DNA from: Perognathus longimembris pacificus
Taxonomy: Eukaryota > Chordata > Mammalia > Rodentia > Heteromyidae
DNA length: 64,000 nucleotides
Assembly (NCBI RefSeq): GCF_023159225.1
Contig: NC_063177.1
Coordinates: 17,694,673 to 17,758,672, forward strand
Direction: 5' to 3'
How positions within the stretch are numbered: the stretch's first letter is position 1; each line of letters opens with the position of its first letter. A program made the position numbers and the translations under genes. Shown here piece after piece: positions 10,500 through 20,782 of this stretch. The notes under the pieces were generated by a model, which did not search any database, had not been told where the DNA came from, and saw only the letters and a program-made list of their open reading frames with translations.

Positions 10500-11480
10500 C
10501 CTACGCAAGGCTACCCATATGGGACCGAGGAGTCATAGTTTGAACGGGACCCGGAGGCCCAAAGAGAGTCAAAGTTCCCAGCGCGGGAGCAGCCTGGCAT
10601 CGACACCCAGGAGTTGCGGCAGGCGCCCCCCAACTCGATGGGGGTCCCGGGATAGGGGTGCGGGCGTAGAGTGGGGCACGCGGGCAGGCTCCTGCCGAGA
10701 TGGAGAAGGTGGGCCGGGGAACCACGGGGACGGGGGGAGGCGGCGAGGACCCGGCCCCCGGGAGCTGCCCCCCCTCCCCAGCCCCGGGCCCGGAGCGCGG
10801 CAGGCCCGCGCCGCTCACCTTCCGGTGCTTCTCCTTGTAGGGCAGCGCCAGCCATGGCATGTCCCGCACGAAGTCCTGCCACTGTCGCTGGTCCTGGTCC
10901 GACGATACGAAGACGATCTCCAGACGGCGCCGCGGCTCCGGCTCCGCGGCTGCCCCGGCCCCCGGCCCTGGCCCGGCCGCGGCCCCCGGCCCGGCTGCAG
11001 CCGCCGCGTCCCCCCGCAGGCGGCCGTAGAAGGCGGCCAGGCTGGCGCTGAGCTGCGCGCAGGGGGCGCTCAGGCTGCAGCCGAAGTAGAGCCCGAGCAG
11101 CGAGATGCCGCGGGCGCCCAGCGAGTGCACGTCCACCTCCTCGCCGCCGCCCGTCACCAGCTTCTCGCCGAGCAGCTCCTCCAGGAAGCCCGACATCCTG
11201 GCCCACCGCAGCCCCGGGCAAACGGGCGGGCGGGCGGCTGCTAACCGGCTCGCAGGTCCGCGCGGCAGGCTGAGGCAACGGTGGCGGCGGTGGCGGCGGC
11301 AGCGACGGCGGCGGGCGCTGGGGCGAGCCGAGCTCCGCCCACTCGCCACGCCCCCTTCCAGCCACGCCCCGCCGCCGCCCTAGCCACGCCCCCTCCGCTG
11401 CTGGCCTGGGGCCCCTCGGGCGGTCCAGCCCGGTCTGCAGCTGCTACCCCAGGCCAGGCCCTGCAGTACCCGGCCACAAA
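10500..11480. promoter_or_regulatory. NXN: CpG island of the NXN promoter and exon 1
   Basis: Very GC- and CpG-rich DNA covers exon 1, the first bases of intron 1 and the 5' flank, with repeated CCACGCCCC/GGGCGGG GC boxes at about 11,220-11,400. No TATA box is evident on the minus strand. The 5' UTR and start sites are expected between 11,197 and about 11,400. No gene was recognised on the plus strand. Plus-strand open frames here are GC-driven shadows. Confidence 0.85.
10819..11196 (-). CDS. NXN: NXN coding exon 1 (nucleoredoxin N-terminus)
   Basis: Nucleoredoxin is a thioredoxin-fold redox protein of cytosol and nucleus that binds Dishevelled and restrains Wnt signalling. The exon runs from an ATG at 11,196 to a donor GTGAGC at 10,818 and encodes 126 residues beginning MSGFLEELLGEKLV and ending PWLALPYKEKHRK, in phase 0. 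Residues 21-60 form the first half of the N-terminal thioredoxin-like domain, including FGCSLSAPC, which is not a CxxC site. The catalytic CPPC motif of the family lies in later exons, which are not in this window. Residues 64-85 are a low-complexity Ala/Gly/Pro stretch that looks a few residues longer than I recall for human NXN. Remaining exons should lie below position 1, across the large first intron. Family identity is certain by recognition; the TSS was not located. Confidence 0.97.
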
Positions 11481-11911
11481 AGAAAGAATAGCTCCGCTGT
11501 AACCAGAATGCTGGGGATTAAGTGAAGGCCGGACAGGTAGTCGCTGAGCCGGCGCTTTCTGAGGCTGTCACATTCCTGCACCCTTTCCTCCTCTCCCCTT
11601 CCCGTGGTAAATTCCCTCTAGATGTCTCCGAAGAGACCCCCAATCCACCCACCCCACTAGTCTGTATGTACCCCTTCTTACCACTTTATCTCCTCTAGTC
11701 TCCCTACACAAAGTACTGCCCCTCGCTTACTTCCAGCCCCGGGGACCCTTTCTATGGTTTAGTGTCTTCACCACACCATGTCACCTCTAGGTCTTGGCTC
11801 AGCAGTTACTTCTTTGTACATGTTTTGCGCTGCAAATCGGCTGGAGGACTCCACTTCTCTTATTTCTTATGCAGTTTCTGGTAGGGTGCTAAGCACAAGA
11901 GAGAATTCATA

Positions 11912-12124
11912 GCTGGGGATATGGCCTAGTGGCAAGAGCGCTTGCATCGTATACATGAGGCCATGGGTTCAATTCCCCAGCACCACATATACAGAAAATG
12001 GCCAGAAGTGGCGCTGTGGCTCAAGCGGCAGAGTGCTAGCTCTTGAGCAAAAAGAAGCCAGGGACAGTGCTCAGACCCTGAGTCCAAGCCCCAGGACTGG
12101 CCAAGAAAAAAAAAAAAAAACAGA
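11912..12124 (+). repeat. IDL-Geo SINE
   Basis: Perfect 15-bp direct repeats AAGAGAGAATTCATA at 11,897-11,911 and 12,125-12,139. The leading G's of the consensus are missing. Confidence 0.95.
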
Positions 12125-12533
12125 AAGAGAGAATTCATAAATACTTGTGGGTTGATCACAAATCATAGTGCAGGTTTTTCAGTCCACAGGTCACTGTAGC
12201 CATACCTATGTGAATAACTTGTCTTCCAGCTCCACAAAAAGTATGGCCCAGCAGGGAAGTCTCTGTCCGTGCTGGCGCTCTCCTGACTCATAGCATATCT
12301 CAAATCGGTTGATAAAATTAGAAAAATTCTAAGGACTTCTTTTCTCTGCCTCCTCCAGCTAGCAAGATCCTCCCCAGTGCTTAGGGAGAACCCAGATTAA
12401 AAGGAGAGGAGGTCTGTGGCAAGACTTCTGGCCTTCCTCCCAACCCTACTTACACACACTACAAAAATTAAATCAGGTCTACAAAGGGGATCATAGGTGT
12501 GTATCAGCTTAGCTACCAATAACCCAGTGACAG

Positions 12534-12690
12534 AGAAAGGAAGAGACAGAGACAGAGAGACAAAGAGAGAATAAAAGAAAAAGAGAGAGAAAGGGAGGGA
12601 GGGAAGAAGAGAGAATGGAAAGGAGAAAGAAAAAGAAAAGGAGGGAGAAAAGAAGAAAGGAAAGAAGGAAAGGAAGATAAGAGAAACCTT
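12534..12690. repeat. GA-rich purine tract
   Basis: About 155 bp of almost pure purine on the plus strand (GAGA, GGAA and AAAG mixtures), a candidate triplex-forming or DNase-sensitive tract. Confidence 0.8.
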
Positions 12691-12848
12691 TTGCTCTTTA
12701 GCCCACCATAGCTTTATGCTATTTCTTGAGCACTTAGTGCCATCTAATGGAAGGAGTGAAAAAATGAAAAAAAGTTTCTATCAGAGCCAGAGGTGTGAAA
12801 AGGCTTTAGGGACAAAACACTTACTTTTGTCAATTACAGAGGTCCTTG

Positions 12849-12874
12849 CACACATACACACACACACACACACA
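12849..12874. repeat. (CA)n microsatellite
   Basis: About 13 dinucleotide units with one interruption (CATACA). Confidence 0.85.
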
Positions 12875-13023
12875 ATCATGAGATGTGTTATAGGATACCA
12901 TTTAAATTTTGGAACATAACCACAAAGTGGTAACACAAATATAAACTGCAAATACCAGGCCCTGAGTTCAATCTCCAGTGTCATGACAAATTTAACTGAA
13001 AAAGAACCCTCCCATCCACCCCC

Positions 13024-13262
13024 TGGCTGGACACTAGTGGCTCACAGCTGTAATTCTAGCTACTCAAGAGGCTGAGATCTGAGGATCATGATTCAAAGCC
13101 AGCTCAGGCAGGAATGTCTGTGAGACTCTTATCTTCAATTAACCACCAGAAAACCAGAAGTGGCACTGTGACTCAAACTGGTAGTGCACTAGCCTTGAGC
13201 AAAAGAAACTCAGGAACAGCATCCAGGCCCCCAAGTTCAAGCCCCACAACCAACAAAAAAAG
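13024..13262 (+). repeat. 7SL-Geo SINE
   Basis: Full length (head GGCTGGACACTAGTGGCTCA, Geo end GTTCAAGCCCCACAACC). Confidence 0.88.
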
Positions 13263-13389
13263 ACACCCCAAACATTAATATTTAATAAAAATGTTTTAAA
13301 TGTATCAATAGATGATATATTAAGTTTTTAAGATTTTATAAATAGTCTAAAGTTCTGTATATTCTCATCCAGATGATTGGTTGTGTGTG

Positions 13390-13623
13390 TTTTGACAGTC
13401 CTGAGGCTTGAACTCAGGATCTGGACTTTGTCCCTGAGCCTCTCTGTGCCCAAGGATAGTGCTCTACCACCTGAGCCACAGCACCACTTCTGGCTTTCCT
13501 GAGTAGTTTATTAGAGATAAGAGTTTCACGGACTTTCCTGCCTGGGCTTGCTTTAGACTGAAATCCTCAGATCTCAGCCTCCTGAGTAGCTAGGATTAGG
13601 CCTGAGCCACCAACAACCGGCCC
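13390..13623 (-). repeat. 7SL-Geo SINE
   Basis: Full length in reverse, with a short deletion in the head (GGATTAGGCCTGAGCC). Confidence 0.88.
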
Positions 13624-13677
13624 GGATCATATTTGAAATATACCTAGGTGGGTTAGACATAATTAAAAGCCCAGACG

Positions 13678-13869
13678 GGCTGGGAATGTGGCATAGTGGT
13701 AGAGTGCTTGCCTAGCATGCATGAAGCCCTAGGTTCAATTCCTCTGTACCACATAAACAGAAAAGGTGGCACTGTGGCTCAAGTAGTAGTGTGCTAGCCT
13801 TATGCAAAAGAAGCTCAGGGACAGTGCCCAGGCCCTGAGTTCAAACCCCAGGACTGGCAAAAAAAAAAA
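13678..13869 (+). repeat. IDL-Geo SINE
   Basis: Full length with a 14-nt gap at the monomer junction (AGAAAAGGTGGCACTGTGG). Confidence 0.92.
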
Positions 13870-13890
13870 TTTCAGACAAAAGTCTGGTCT

Positions 13891-14090
13891 GGGGCTGGGA
13901 ATGTGGCCTAACAGTAGAGTGCTTGTCTAGCATGCATGAACCCTTGGGTTCGATTCCTCAGCACCACATAAGCAGAAAAAGCCAGAAGTGGCGCTGTGGT
14001 AGAGTACTAGCCTTGAGCCAAAAGAAGCCAGGGTCAGTGCTCAGGCCCTGAGTTCAAGCCCCAGGACAGGTTTCCCCCCCTCCCAAAAAA
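13891..14090 (+). repeat. IDL-Geo SINE
   Basis: Second IDL-Geo copy in the same orientation 21 bp after the last. A gap removes TGGCTCAAG in Geo, which deletes its box-A-like core. Confidence 0.92.
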
Positions 14091-14091
14091 A

Positions 14092-14340
14092 GTCTGATCT
14101 GGTGACTTATGCCTGGAATCTTAGCTACTCAGGAGGCTGAGATCTGAGAATTATAGCTCAAAGCCAGCTAAGGCAGGAATGTCATTGAGACTCTTATCTC
14201 CAATTAACTGCCACCCCCACCCCACACACAGAAGTGAAGCTATGGCTCTTGTGGTAGAGCAGTAGCTTTGAACAAAATAGTTCAGGGATATGCCCAGGCC
14301 CTGAGTTCAAGCCCCAGGAATGATACCAAAAAGAAAAAAA
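14092..14340 (+). repeat. 7SL-Geo SINE
   Basis: Third SINE of a same-strand row, with a C/A-rich insertion (CCACCCCCACCCCACACA) at the linker. Confidence 0.85.
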
Positions 14341-15030
14341 AGAGACAAAAAAGCTGATACATTTTCAAATGAACACTAAAAGAAATTAAAACAGGACACC
14401 CTGTAAGCATGCATATCCTACATGAAAGAGGTAGGTGAAGAGGGAATGGGAGGACTGCGAACTAAGGGTAACAGTCATTATTGGAGTACTTAGCTTTGGT
14501 ATACAGAGTTCAAGTATGACATAAAGAGGTGGTTCTGTGTTTTGCTTTCATTCATTACAGGAAAGCACTTTCTACTGGAGTGTGTCCAAACTAGCATCTG
14601 GCACCTGAGAAAGTGAGAGTTCGAACATACTGCACATGAAATATAAATAAAATTTAAAGAATTGTTGGTGCAGTAGGCCTTGGTTAGAAGCCAGACTTTA
14701 CAGCTGCCTCTTAAAGTGGTGTGGAAAGGATTTGTGGTAGAAATGACTCCAGAATTGTGATTCTAGTGGTTGTTTGTTACAAGAAGAAATCCAAGGAGTC
14801 TCATTTGACTTCCTGTAAAGAAATAGTCATTATCCTTTGGCCTGTGAAAAAATCACTACTCTCTCTACTTCTTCAATGTGTAAGAGGCCACTTAAAAGAC
14901 ATTGTCCCTTACTGGGATTTAGCTAGTTATGAATTGATCAGCAAACTATTATTTTGGAATATGTATTAAGGAGCTGCATGTCTGAGATTGTGATGTATGC
15001 CTATATTACAATTTTCTCTTTCTTGCATTC
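14341..15030. other. Intergenic unique sequence
   Basis: No gene or repeat recognised between the SINE row and a CT-rich stretch at about 15,030-15,070. Confidence 0.5.
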
Positions 15031-15074
15031 TTTCTTCTCTCTCTCTCTTTCTTCCTTTCTTTTTCTTTCTTGCT

Positions 15075-15303
15075 TTGTGCCAGTACTGGGGCTTAAACTC
15101 AGGGTCTAGGCACTATCCTTTAGCTTTAATACTCAAGGCTGGCTCTACCACGTAACCCACATCTCCACTTCTGGCTTTTTGCTGGTTAATTAGAGATAAT
15201 AGGCTCACAGACTTTCCTGTCCAGACTGGCTTAGAACCATGATGCTCAGATCTCGGCCTCATGAGTAGCTAGGATTATAGGCATGAGCCACTGTCACCCA
15301 GCT
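15075..15303 (-). repeat. 7SL-Geo SINE
   Basis: Full length, reversed, bordered on the left by a CT-rich stretch derived from its tail. Confidence 0.86.
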
Positions 15304-15625
15304 TTCGTGGCCACTTAGTTCATGGGTCTTTGGTATGTGTTTGGGGAGAGGGGCTGACTAGTATCCACAGGACAAGTCATCTAGCCACTTGATTAGATCA
15401 CTCTTTGGTGAGCATTCACATGGGACACAAATATCCTCCTTTTGTTTTCTTGTTCAGAGAAGTTTATTCATATCTTTTCCAAAATAGCTTTGGCTACCTC
15501 CTAAAAATGGGTCTATAATCACACATGCAGCCAGGTCCCTTTCCTAGCAAAGCAATCCAAGTAATAAAAGTCCTACTTTTTTATTTTTAAACTTTTGTTT
15601 ATTTATTTGGTTTTATTTATTTACC

Positions 15626-15829
15626 TTTTACTGGTCCTGAGCCTGGGCACTGTCTCTGAGCTTCTTTTGCTCAAGGCTAGGGCTCTACCCCTTGAGCCAC
15701 AGCACTACTTTCAGTCTTTTCTGAGTAGTTTATTGGAGATAAGCGTCTCATAGACTTTTCTGCCTGGGCTGGCTTCAAACCGTGATCCTCAGATCTCAAC
15801 CTGCTGAAGCGTGAGCCACTAATTCCAGG
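15626..15829 (-). repeat. 7SL-Geo SINE
   Basis: Reversed copy. The extreme 5' end of the head is shortened (CTGAAGCGTGAGCCACTAAT). Confidence 0.83.
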
Positions 15830-15833
15830 CTTT

Positions 15834-15834
<1 letters not shown>

Positions 15835-15868
<34 letters not shown>
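15835..15868. repeat. (TTG)n microsatellite
   Basis: About eleven TTG units next to the SINE head. Confidence 0.9.
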
Positions 15869-16189
15869 ATAAGTCAGATAGGAGTATAGTTCTTCTTGGA
15901 CAATGTCACCCCTTCCCTCAAAGTTTGGCTCTTTGAGAGCATTTCCCTTCCCCACTGCCCTCTGGGAATGTCCTAGGGAAAAATTGGCTGGAATGGTTCT
16001 TCTTTCAACTTTTGGGGTCCCTGCATGTCATACAGAACCATCTGTAAGCCAGAACCCAAGTCTTGTCTTTATGTATATGGATCATAGGGAACTCCCATAA
16101 GCCCCTGGGAGAGGGAGGACAGGACAGCCAGCCTGAAGGCCAAAGGCATTTGGGGCACTTCTTCCTTGTGCCTTCAAGGCCTGCTTAGT

Positions 16190-16275
16190 CTCCACCATGT
16201 CCCAAGCTCAGGTTGGTCTTGAATTTACAGTCTCATGTTTTGGGACTCAGGCACCTGCCACCACATCTAGCAGTC
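16190..16275 (-). repeat. Old 7SL/B1-like monomer
   Basis: Reverse complement of a B1-type unit (CTCAGGTTGGTCTTGAATTT, then GCACCTGCCACCACATCTAG) with no Geo. Confidence 0.5.
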
Positions 16276-16349
16276 TTTTCTGACTTTCCTGTGGTATCTG
16301 CAAAATGATAGGGATTAAAAAAAAATTATTGTGCATATTTTTTGTGTGT

Positions 16350-16578
16350 GTGCTGGTTCTGGGGCTTGAGCTCAGAGCCTGGGAGCTGTCCCTGAGCTTT
16401 TGTGCTCAAGGCTGGTACTCTACCACTTGAGCCACAGCTCCACTTCCAGATTTTTAGTAGTTAATTGGAGATGGAGATAAGAGTCTCACAAACTTTCCTG
16501 CCCAAGCTGGCTTCAGACTGTGATCCTCAGCTCTCCTGAGTAGCTAGGATCATAGATGCAAGCCACCAGTGCCTGGCT
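16350..16578 (-). repeat. 7SL-Geo SINE
   Basis: Full length, reversed, with a duplicated GGAGATGGAGATAAG in the linker. Confidence 0.86.
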
Positions 16579-16944
16579 GTACTGTGCATATTTCTATTTG
16601 CCTGCAGTACTGTTCAGATCCAATCAGCTGCTCCCAAATCAATAGTCATTATTGTGACTATCACAGACACACCCAGTATGAGATCCACTACCCAAGTCTG
16701 AAGTGGGTGCTAACAACTCACTAGACAGCCAGACTGTTTGCCTCATTTCCAACAGCTCTTGATAAACAATGCCAAAGCAATAGCACAAGAGATAGTAAGC
16801 AAATCTGGATTGTGAGTGTGAGGGAGTAAATAAAACTCCCAGACAGTTCTGGTGTGGAGGAAACTTGCTCCAGAAATGGAAGATCAACCACCAGAAACAG
16901 GCTAGAATCTCAGTATCTGTCACTGGAAATAGCACAGGAAGAGT

Positions 16945-17022
16945 TGGGGGATGCTCTGTCAGTGGTAGAAGGCTTGCCTAACAGGGAGGCCCTGAGTTCA
17001 AACCCCAGTGCAGGGAGGAAAG
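16945..17022 (+). repeat. ID-like SINE
   Basis: GTCAGTGGTAGAAGGCTTGC, then GGCCCTGAGTTCAAACCCC. The tail is GGAA-rich. Confidence 0.65.
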
Positions 17023-17150
17023 GGAAGGAAGGGAGGGAGGGAGGCTCCCACTCTGATTATCACAGGTCAGAGCCAAAAATAATTAATACATAATAGAACA
17101 CCATTTTTATAACATTTTACGTTTAACTGAGGGTACAAGAATGATACGTG

Positions 17151-17380
17151 GAGCTGGGCACTCATAGCTCATGCCTATATACCTAGCTACTCTCTGAGAC
17201 TTGGAAGACTGAGGTTCAAAGACACTGTAAGCAGGAAAGTCTGTTAAATTCCATTTCCAATGAATCAGCAAAATGCTACACTGGAAATATGGTTGAGGTG
17301 ATAGAGTACCAGCTGAGCAAGCTGACAGAGTAGAAGGCTCTGAATTCAAGCCCTAGTACCAGCACTGAAACAAAAACAAA
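17151..17380 (+). repeat. 7SL-Geo SINE, diverged
   Basis: The head, linker and Geo are all recognisable but with many changes, among them a 10-bp duplication in Geo. Confidence 0.75.
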
Positions 17381-17473
17381 ACAAAAGAATAAACATTTAG
17401 AAAGAAGTGATAGGGTCAAAAATCTAAGTTGAGCTCTCAAATACTAAAGAAAAGGAGATATTAAAAATAATTT

Positions 17474-17690
17474 GGGGGCTGGGGATATGGCCTAGTGGCA
17501 AGAGTGCCTCGTATACATGAGGCCCTGGGTTTGATTCCCCAGTACCACATATACAGAAAATGGCCAGAAGTGGCGCTGTAGCTCAAGAGGCAGAGTGCTA
17601 GCCTTGAGCAAAAAGAAGCCAGGGACAGTGCTCAGGCCCTGAGTCCAAGGCCCAGGACTGGCCAAAAATAATAATAATAATAATAATAAT
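17474..17690 (+). repeat. IDL-Geo SINE with (ATA)n tail
   Basis: Full length but lacking CTTGC in box A's 3' flank. The tail has become an ATA microsatellite at about 17,668-17,690. Confidence 0.92.
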
Positions 17691-17691
17691 T

Positions 17692-17917
17692 GGGGGGGGG
17701 GGGATATGGCCTAGTGGCAAGAGTGCTTGCCTCGTATACATGAAGCCCTGGGTTTGATTCCCCAGCACCACATATATAGAAAATGGCCAGAAGTGGCGCT
17801 GTGGCTCAAGTGGCAGAGTGGCAGAGTGCTAGCCTTGAGCAAAAAGGAACCAGGGACAGTGCTCAGGCCCTGAGTCCAAGGCCCAGGACTGGCAAAAAAA
17901 AAAAAGAAGAAGAAGAA
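17692..17917 (+). repeat. IDL-Geo SINE in tandem with the previous copy
   Basis: Starts with a G run (about 11 G) in place of GGGGCTGGGG. Geo carries a duplicated GGCAGAGT unit. Confidence 0.92.
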
Positions 17918-17921
17918 TTCT

Positions 17922-18131
17922 GGACTGGGTGCCAGTGACTCACACCTGTAATCCTAGCTACTCAGTAAGCTGAGATCTGAGGATTAAGGCAAGAAAGTCT
18001 TACATTCAATTATCCACCAAAAAAGCTGGAAGTGAAGTTGTGACTCAACTGGTAGAGTACTAACCTTGAACAAAAGAAGTTCAAGGGACAGTGCTCAGGC
18101 CCCGAGCTCAAGCCCCTGGTCTGGCAAACAC
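17922..18131 (+). repeat. 7SL-Geo SINE
   Basis: Third in a same-strand row. Deletion in the head after GGATTAAGGC. Confidence 0.84.
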
Positions 18132-18198
18132 AAAATTCCAGGGTTTCAGGTCCAGGGTTTCAGGCATGGCTCAAATAGGCCATGAGTATAAACTTCTG

Positions 18199-18201
18199 TA
18201 T

Positions 18202-18232
<31 letters not shown>

Positions 18233-18240
18233 CTTATTTA
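18199..18240. repeat. (TTTA)n microsatellite
   Basis: About ten TTTA units at the tail end of the next reversed SINE. Confidence 0.9.
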
Positions 18241-18242
18241 GG

Positions 18243-18451
18243 TGGGTTGTAGAGCTTGAATTCAGGGCCTGGACTCTGTTCCTGAGCCTCTCTATGCTCA
18301 AGGCTATTGCTTTACTGCTGGAGCCCTGGCACTACTTCCAGTTTTTGAGTAGATTACTGGAGATAAGAGTCTCACAAACTTTCTTGAGGGGGGTGGGAAG
18401 GGCTAGCTTCAAACCGCATAGGATTATAGGCATGAGCCACCAGGGCCCAAC
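18243..18451 (-). repeat. 7SL-Geo SINE, internally deleted
   Basis: Reversed. Geo and linker are present. The middle of the head is missing (CAAACCGCATAGGATTATAG). Confidence 0.8.
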
Positions 18452-18480
18452 TTGTGTTGTTTTTTGTTTTGTTTTGTTTT

Positions 18481-18671
18481 GTTGCCAGTTCTTGGGCTTG
18501 AACTCAGGGCCTGAGCACTGTCCCTGGCTTCTTTTTGCTCAAGGCTAGTATTCTACTGTTTGAGCCATAGCACCACTTTGGCTTTTTCTATATATGTGGT
18601 GCTGAGGAATCAAACCCAGGGCTTCATGTATATGAGGCAAGCACTCTACCACTGGGCCATAGTCCCAGCCC
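18481..18671 (-). repeat. IDL-Geo SINE
   Basis: Reversed, nearly full length; ends CCATAGTCCCAGCCCC. Confidence 0.92.
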
Positions 18672-18678
18672 CTTGTAT

Positions 18679-18866
18679 TTTTTTTGCCAGTCCTGGGGCT
18701 TGGACTAAGGGCCTGAGCACTGTCCCTGGTTTCCTTTTGCTCAAGGCTAGCACTCTACCACTTGGGCCACAGTGCCACTTCTGGCTTTTTCTGTTTATGT
18801 GGTGCTGAGGAATCAAACCTAGGGCTTCATGCATGCACTCTACCACTAAGCCACATTCCCAGCCCC
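18679..18866 (-). repeat. IDL-Geo SINE
   Basis: Second reversed IDL-Geo 7 bp away. The left monomer lost GAGGCAAG (CATGCATGCACTCTACC). Confidence 0.92.
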
Positions 18867-18902
18867 TTTGTATTGTCTTTTAAAGGGGAAAAAATAATAA
18901 TC

Positions 18903-18962
18903 CTGGGGTCAGGGGTAGTGGCGTATGCCTATAATCTCAGCTATAAGAGAGGCAGAGACACA
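18903..18962 (+). repeat. 7SL-like head fragment
   Basis: GGTAGTGGCGTATGCCTATA with CAGCTATAAGAG resembles the first 55 bp of a 7SL-derived SINE; the rest is absent. Confidence 0.5.
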
Positions 18963-19190
18963 ACCAGGTACCAGTGGCTCAACTGTCTAATCCTATCTAC
19001 TCAGGAGGCTTAGATCTGAGAATCACAGTTCAAAGCCAGCCCTGGCAGGAAAGTCCATGAGATTCTTATCTGCAATTAATCACCATAAAACCGAAAGTGA
19101 TGCTGTGGCTCAAGTGGTAAAGTGTTAGCCTGGAGCTGAAGAGCTCAGGGACAGTGCCCAGGCCCAGAGTTCAAGTCCCATGAGCAACAG
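18963..19190 (+). repeat. 7SL-Geo SINE
   Basis: Full length head, linker and Geo. Confidence 0.86.
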
Positions 19191-19282
19191 GGGCTGGGGG
19201 GCAGAGATGGGAGGCTGGCAAGACCCTTTTTTGTGAAAAACTAAAGCACAAAGTAGAGTGTCCTTTCTCCAGCTGAGACTTT

Positions 19283-19320
19283 GCTAGAGGCATTGCTGAA
19301 TGGTAAGGATGTTTGCCTAG
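19283..19320 (+). repeat. ID SINE, 5' part, split by a later insertion
   Basis: CATTGCTGAATGGTAAGGAT then GTTTGCCTAG. It continues at 19,542 once the inserted 7SL-Geo and one TTGCCTAG copy are removed. Confidence 0.65.
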
Positions 19321-19533
19321 CTGGGCACCGGTTGCTCACACCTATAATCCTAGCTACTCATGAGGCTGAGGATCAGGGTTCAAAGCCAGCCCAGGAAGGA
19401 AAGTCCATGAAACTCTTGTCTCCACGCTGTAGAGTGCTAGCCTTGAGCAAAAATGCTCAAGGACTGCTCCCAGGCCCTGAGTTCAAGCCTTAGGACCAAC
19501 ACACACGTACACACATGCACAAATATACAGAGC
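19321..19533 (+). repeat. 7SL-Geo SINE inserted in an ID element
   Basis: Flanked by TTGCCTAG at 19,313-19,320 and 19,534-19,541. The linker and Geo start are deleted; the tail is CA-rich. Confidence 0.75.
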
Positions 19534-19541
19534 TTGCCTAG

Positions 19542-19585
19542 CAGGTGTGAAACTCTGAATTCAAACCCTGTACTCCCAACAAATA
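19542..19585 (+). repeat. ID SINE, 3' part
   Basis: CAGGTGTGAAACTCTGAATT with CAAACCCTG completes the ID element begun at 19,283. Confidence 0.65.
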
Positions 19586-19601
19586 AATAGTAAAGTAAAA
19601 A

Positions 19602-19670
19602 GGGCTAGGAGTATGGGGTAGTGCATGCCTAGTAAATCTAAGGCCCTAGATCAATGGCCCCCACCCCCAA
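19602..19670 (+). repeat. ID-like fragment
   Basis: GGCTAGGAGTATGGGGTAGT then GCATGCCTAG; box B is decayed. Confidence 0.45.
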
Positions 19671-19956
19671 AATGAATATTTCTGGTTTAGCACTCCCAAA
19701 TGCCAATTAGAAAATGGAACGCAGACAGCTGGGAATGGAAGTGATGGAGTAAGAGCTAAACTTGGACTGGAGCATGTGTGTCTTCCCAGGCACAAGTTGC
19801 ACAAGCAACACATTGGCATTTCGATTTTTGTCTTGGCATAGAGCACTTGTAGCAGCAGACGTGATGGAGTTTATATGCTAAGAGATGGATCTGCGCAGAG
19901 TTTGGAAAAAAGTGAGGCCAGAGGCAAGGAAACTAAATTAGGAGTTTATGAACTGA

Positions 19957-20034
19957 GGGCTGGGATGTAGCTCAGAAGTAGAGCATTTGTCCAGGATGTG
20001 CCATGCCCTGTGTTTGATCTCCACCACCACAAAC
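19957..20034 (+). repeat. ID SINE
   Basis: GGGCTGGGATGTAGCTCAGA then AGTAGAGCATTTG. A single tRNA-derived monomer with a short CCACAAAC end. Confidence 0.75.
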
Positions 20035-20159
20035 AGACAGAGTCTGTTGACTGAGATATGGAAGGGGCTGACACAGCTGCTCTGGTAATGAGGCCTAAGA
20101 AGAAAGGGATGGTTTGAGAAATATTTAAATGTGTGTGGACAATGCAGACAGTAGACATC

Positions 20160-20275
20160 TAAGATTATATACACACAGATACACACACACACACACATAT
20201 ATATATACACACACAGATACACACAAAGCTAGCTAGCTATATATCTATGTCTCTCTCTATATATATATCAATAAA
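20160..20275. repeat. Mixed (CA)n/(TA)n simple repeats
   Basis: Alternating ACACAC, ATATAT and CTCTCT runs with a GCTAGCTAGCTA segment. Confidence 0.8.
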
Positions 20276-20289
20276 TATAAATAGATAAT

Positions 20290-20397
20290 CTTTGTGCCAA
20301 TACTTGGGCTTGAACTCAGGGTCTGGGCACTGTCCCTGAGCTTTTTTTTGCTCAAGGCTAGCACTCTACTACTTGAGCCACAACTCTACTTCTAGCT

Positions 20398-20443
<46 letters not shown>

Positions 20444-20549
20444 TTAATTGGAGATGAGTCTCACTGACTTTCTTACCTAGGCTGGCTTTGAACCTCAATC
20501 CTCAGACCTCAGCTTCCTGAGTAGTTAGGATTACAGGTATGAGCCAGTT
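20290..20549 (-). repeat. 7SL-Geo SINE carrying a (TG)n expansion
   Basis: Reversed copy. A (TG)21 run at 20,401-20,442 sits at the linker between Geo and head. Confidence 0.86.
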
Positions 20550-20782
20550 CTAATTTAGTTCCACCTGGTCGCCTCATATCAGCTCTTACTGTGGGTGTAT
20601 AATAAAAGCCATGCCTGCCTGGTCACCTCTCAACTCTGCTTCCCTCTCCTTGCTAGGAAGGCTGATTTGGGGGTCTGAGTTTGTTGCTAACTGCCCTGCA
20701 GTGGGTTCTACCTATTCCTTGTTCTTTAACCCCTCCTTTTCCTGGGGCTCCAGATTTCCATGCTTTTGATCCCAACTCATAG

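Noticed and set aside
10501..11349. Long overlapping open frames on both strands at NXN exon 1
   Set aside because: They are GC-driven shadows of the CpG island. Only the frame at 10,819-11,196 matches nucleoredoxin and ends at a splice donor.
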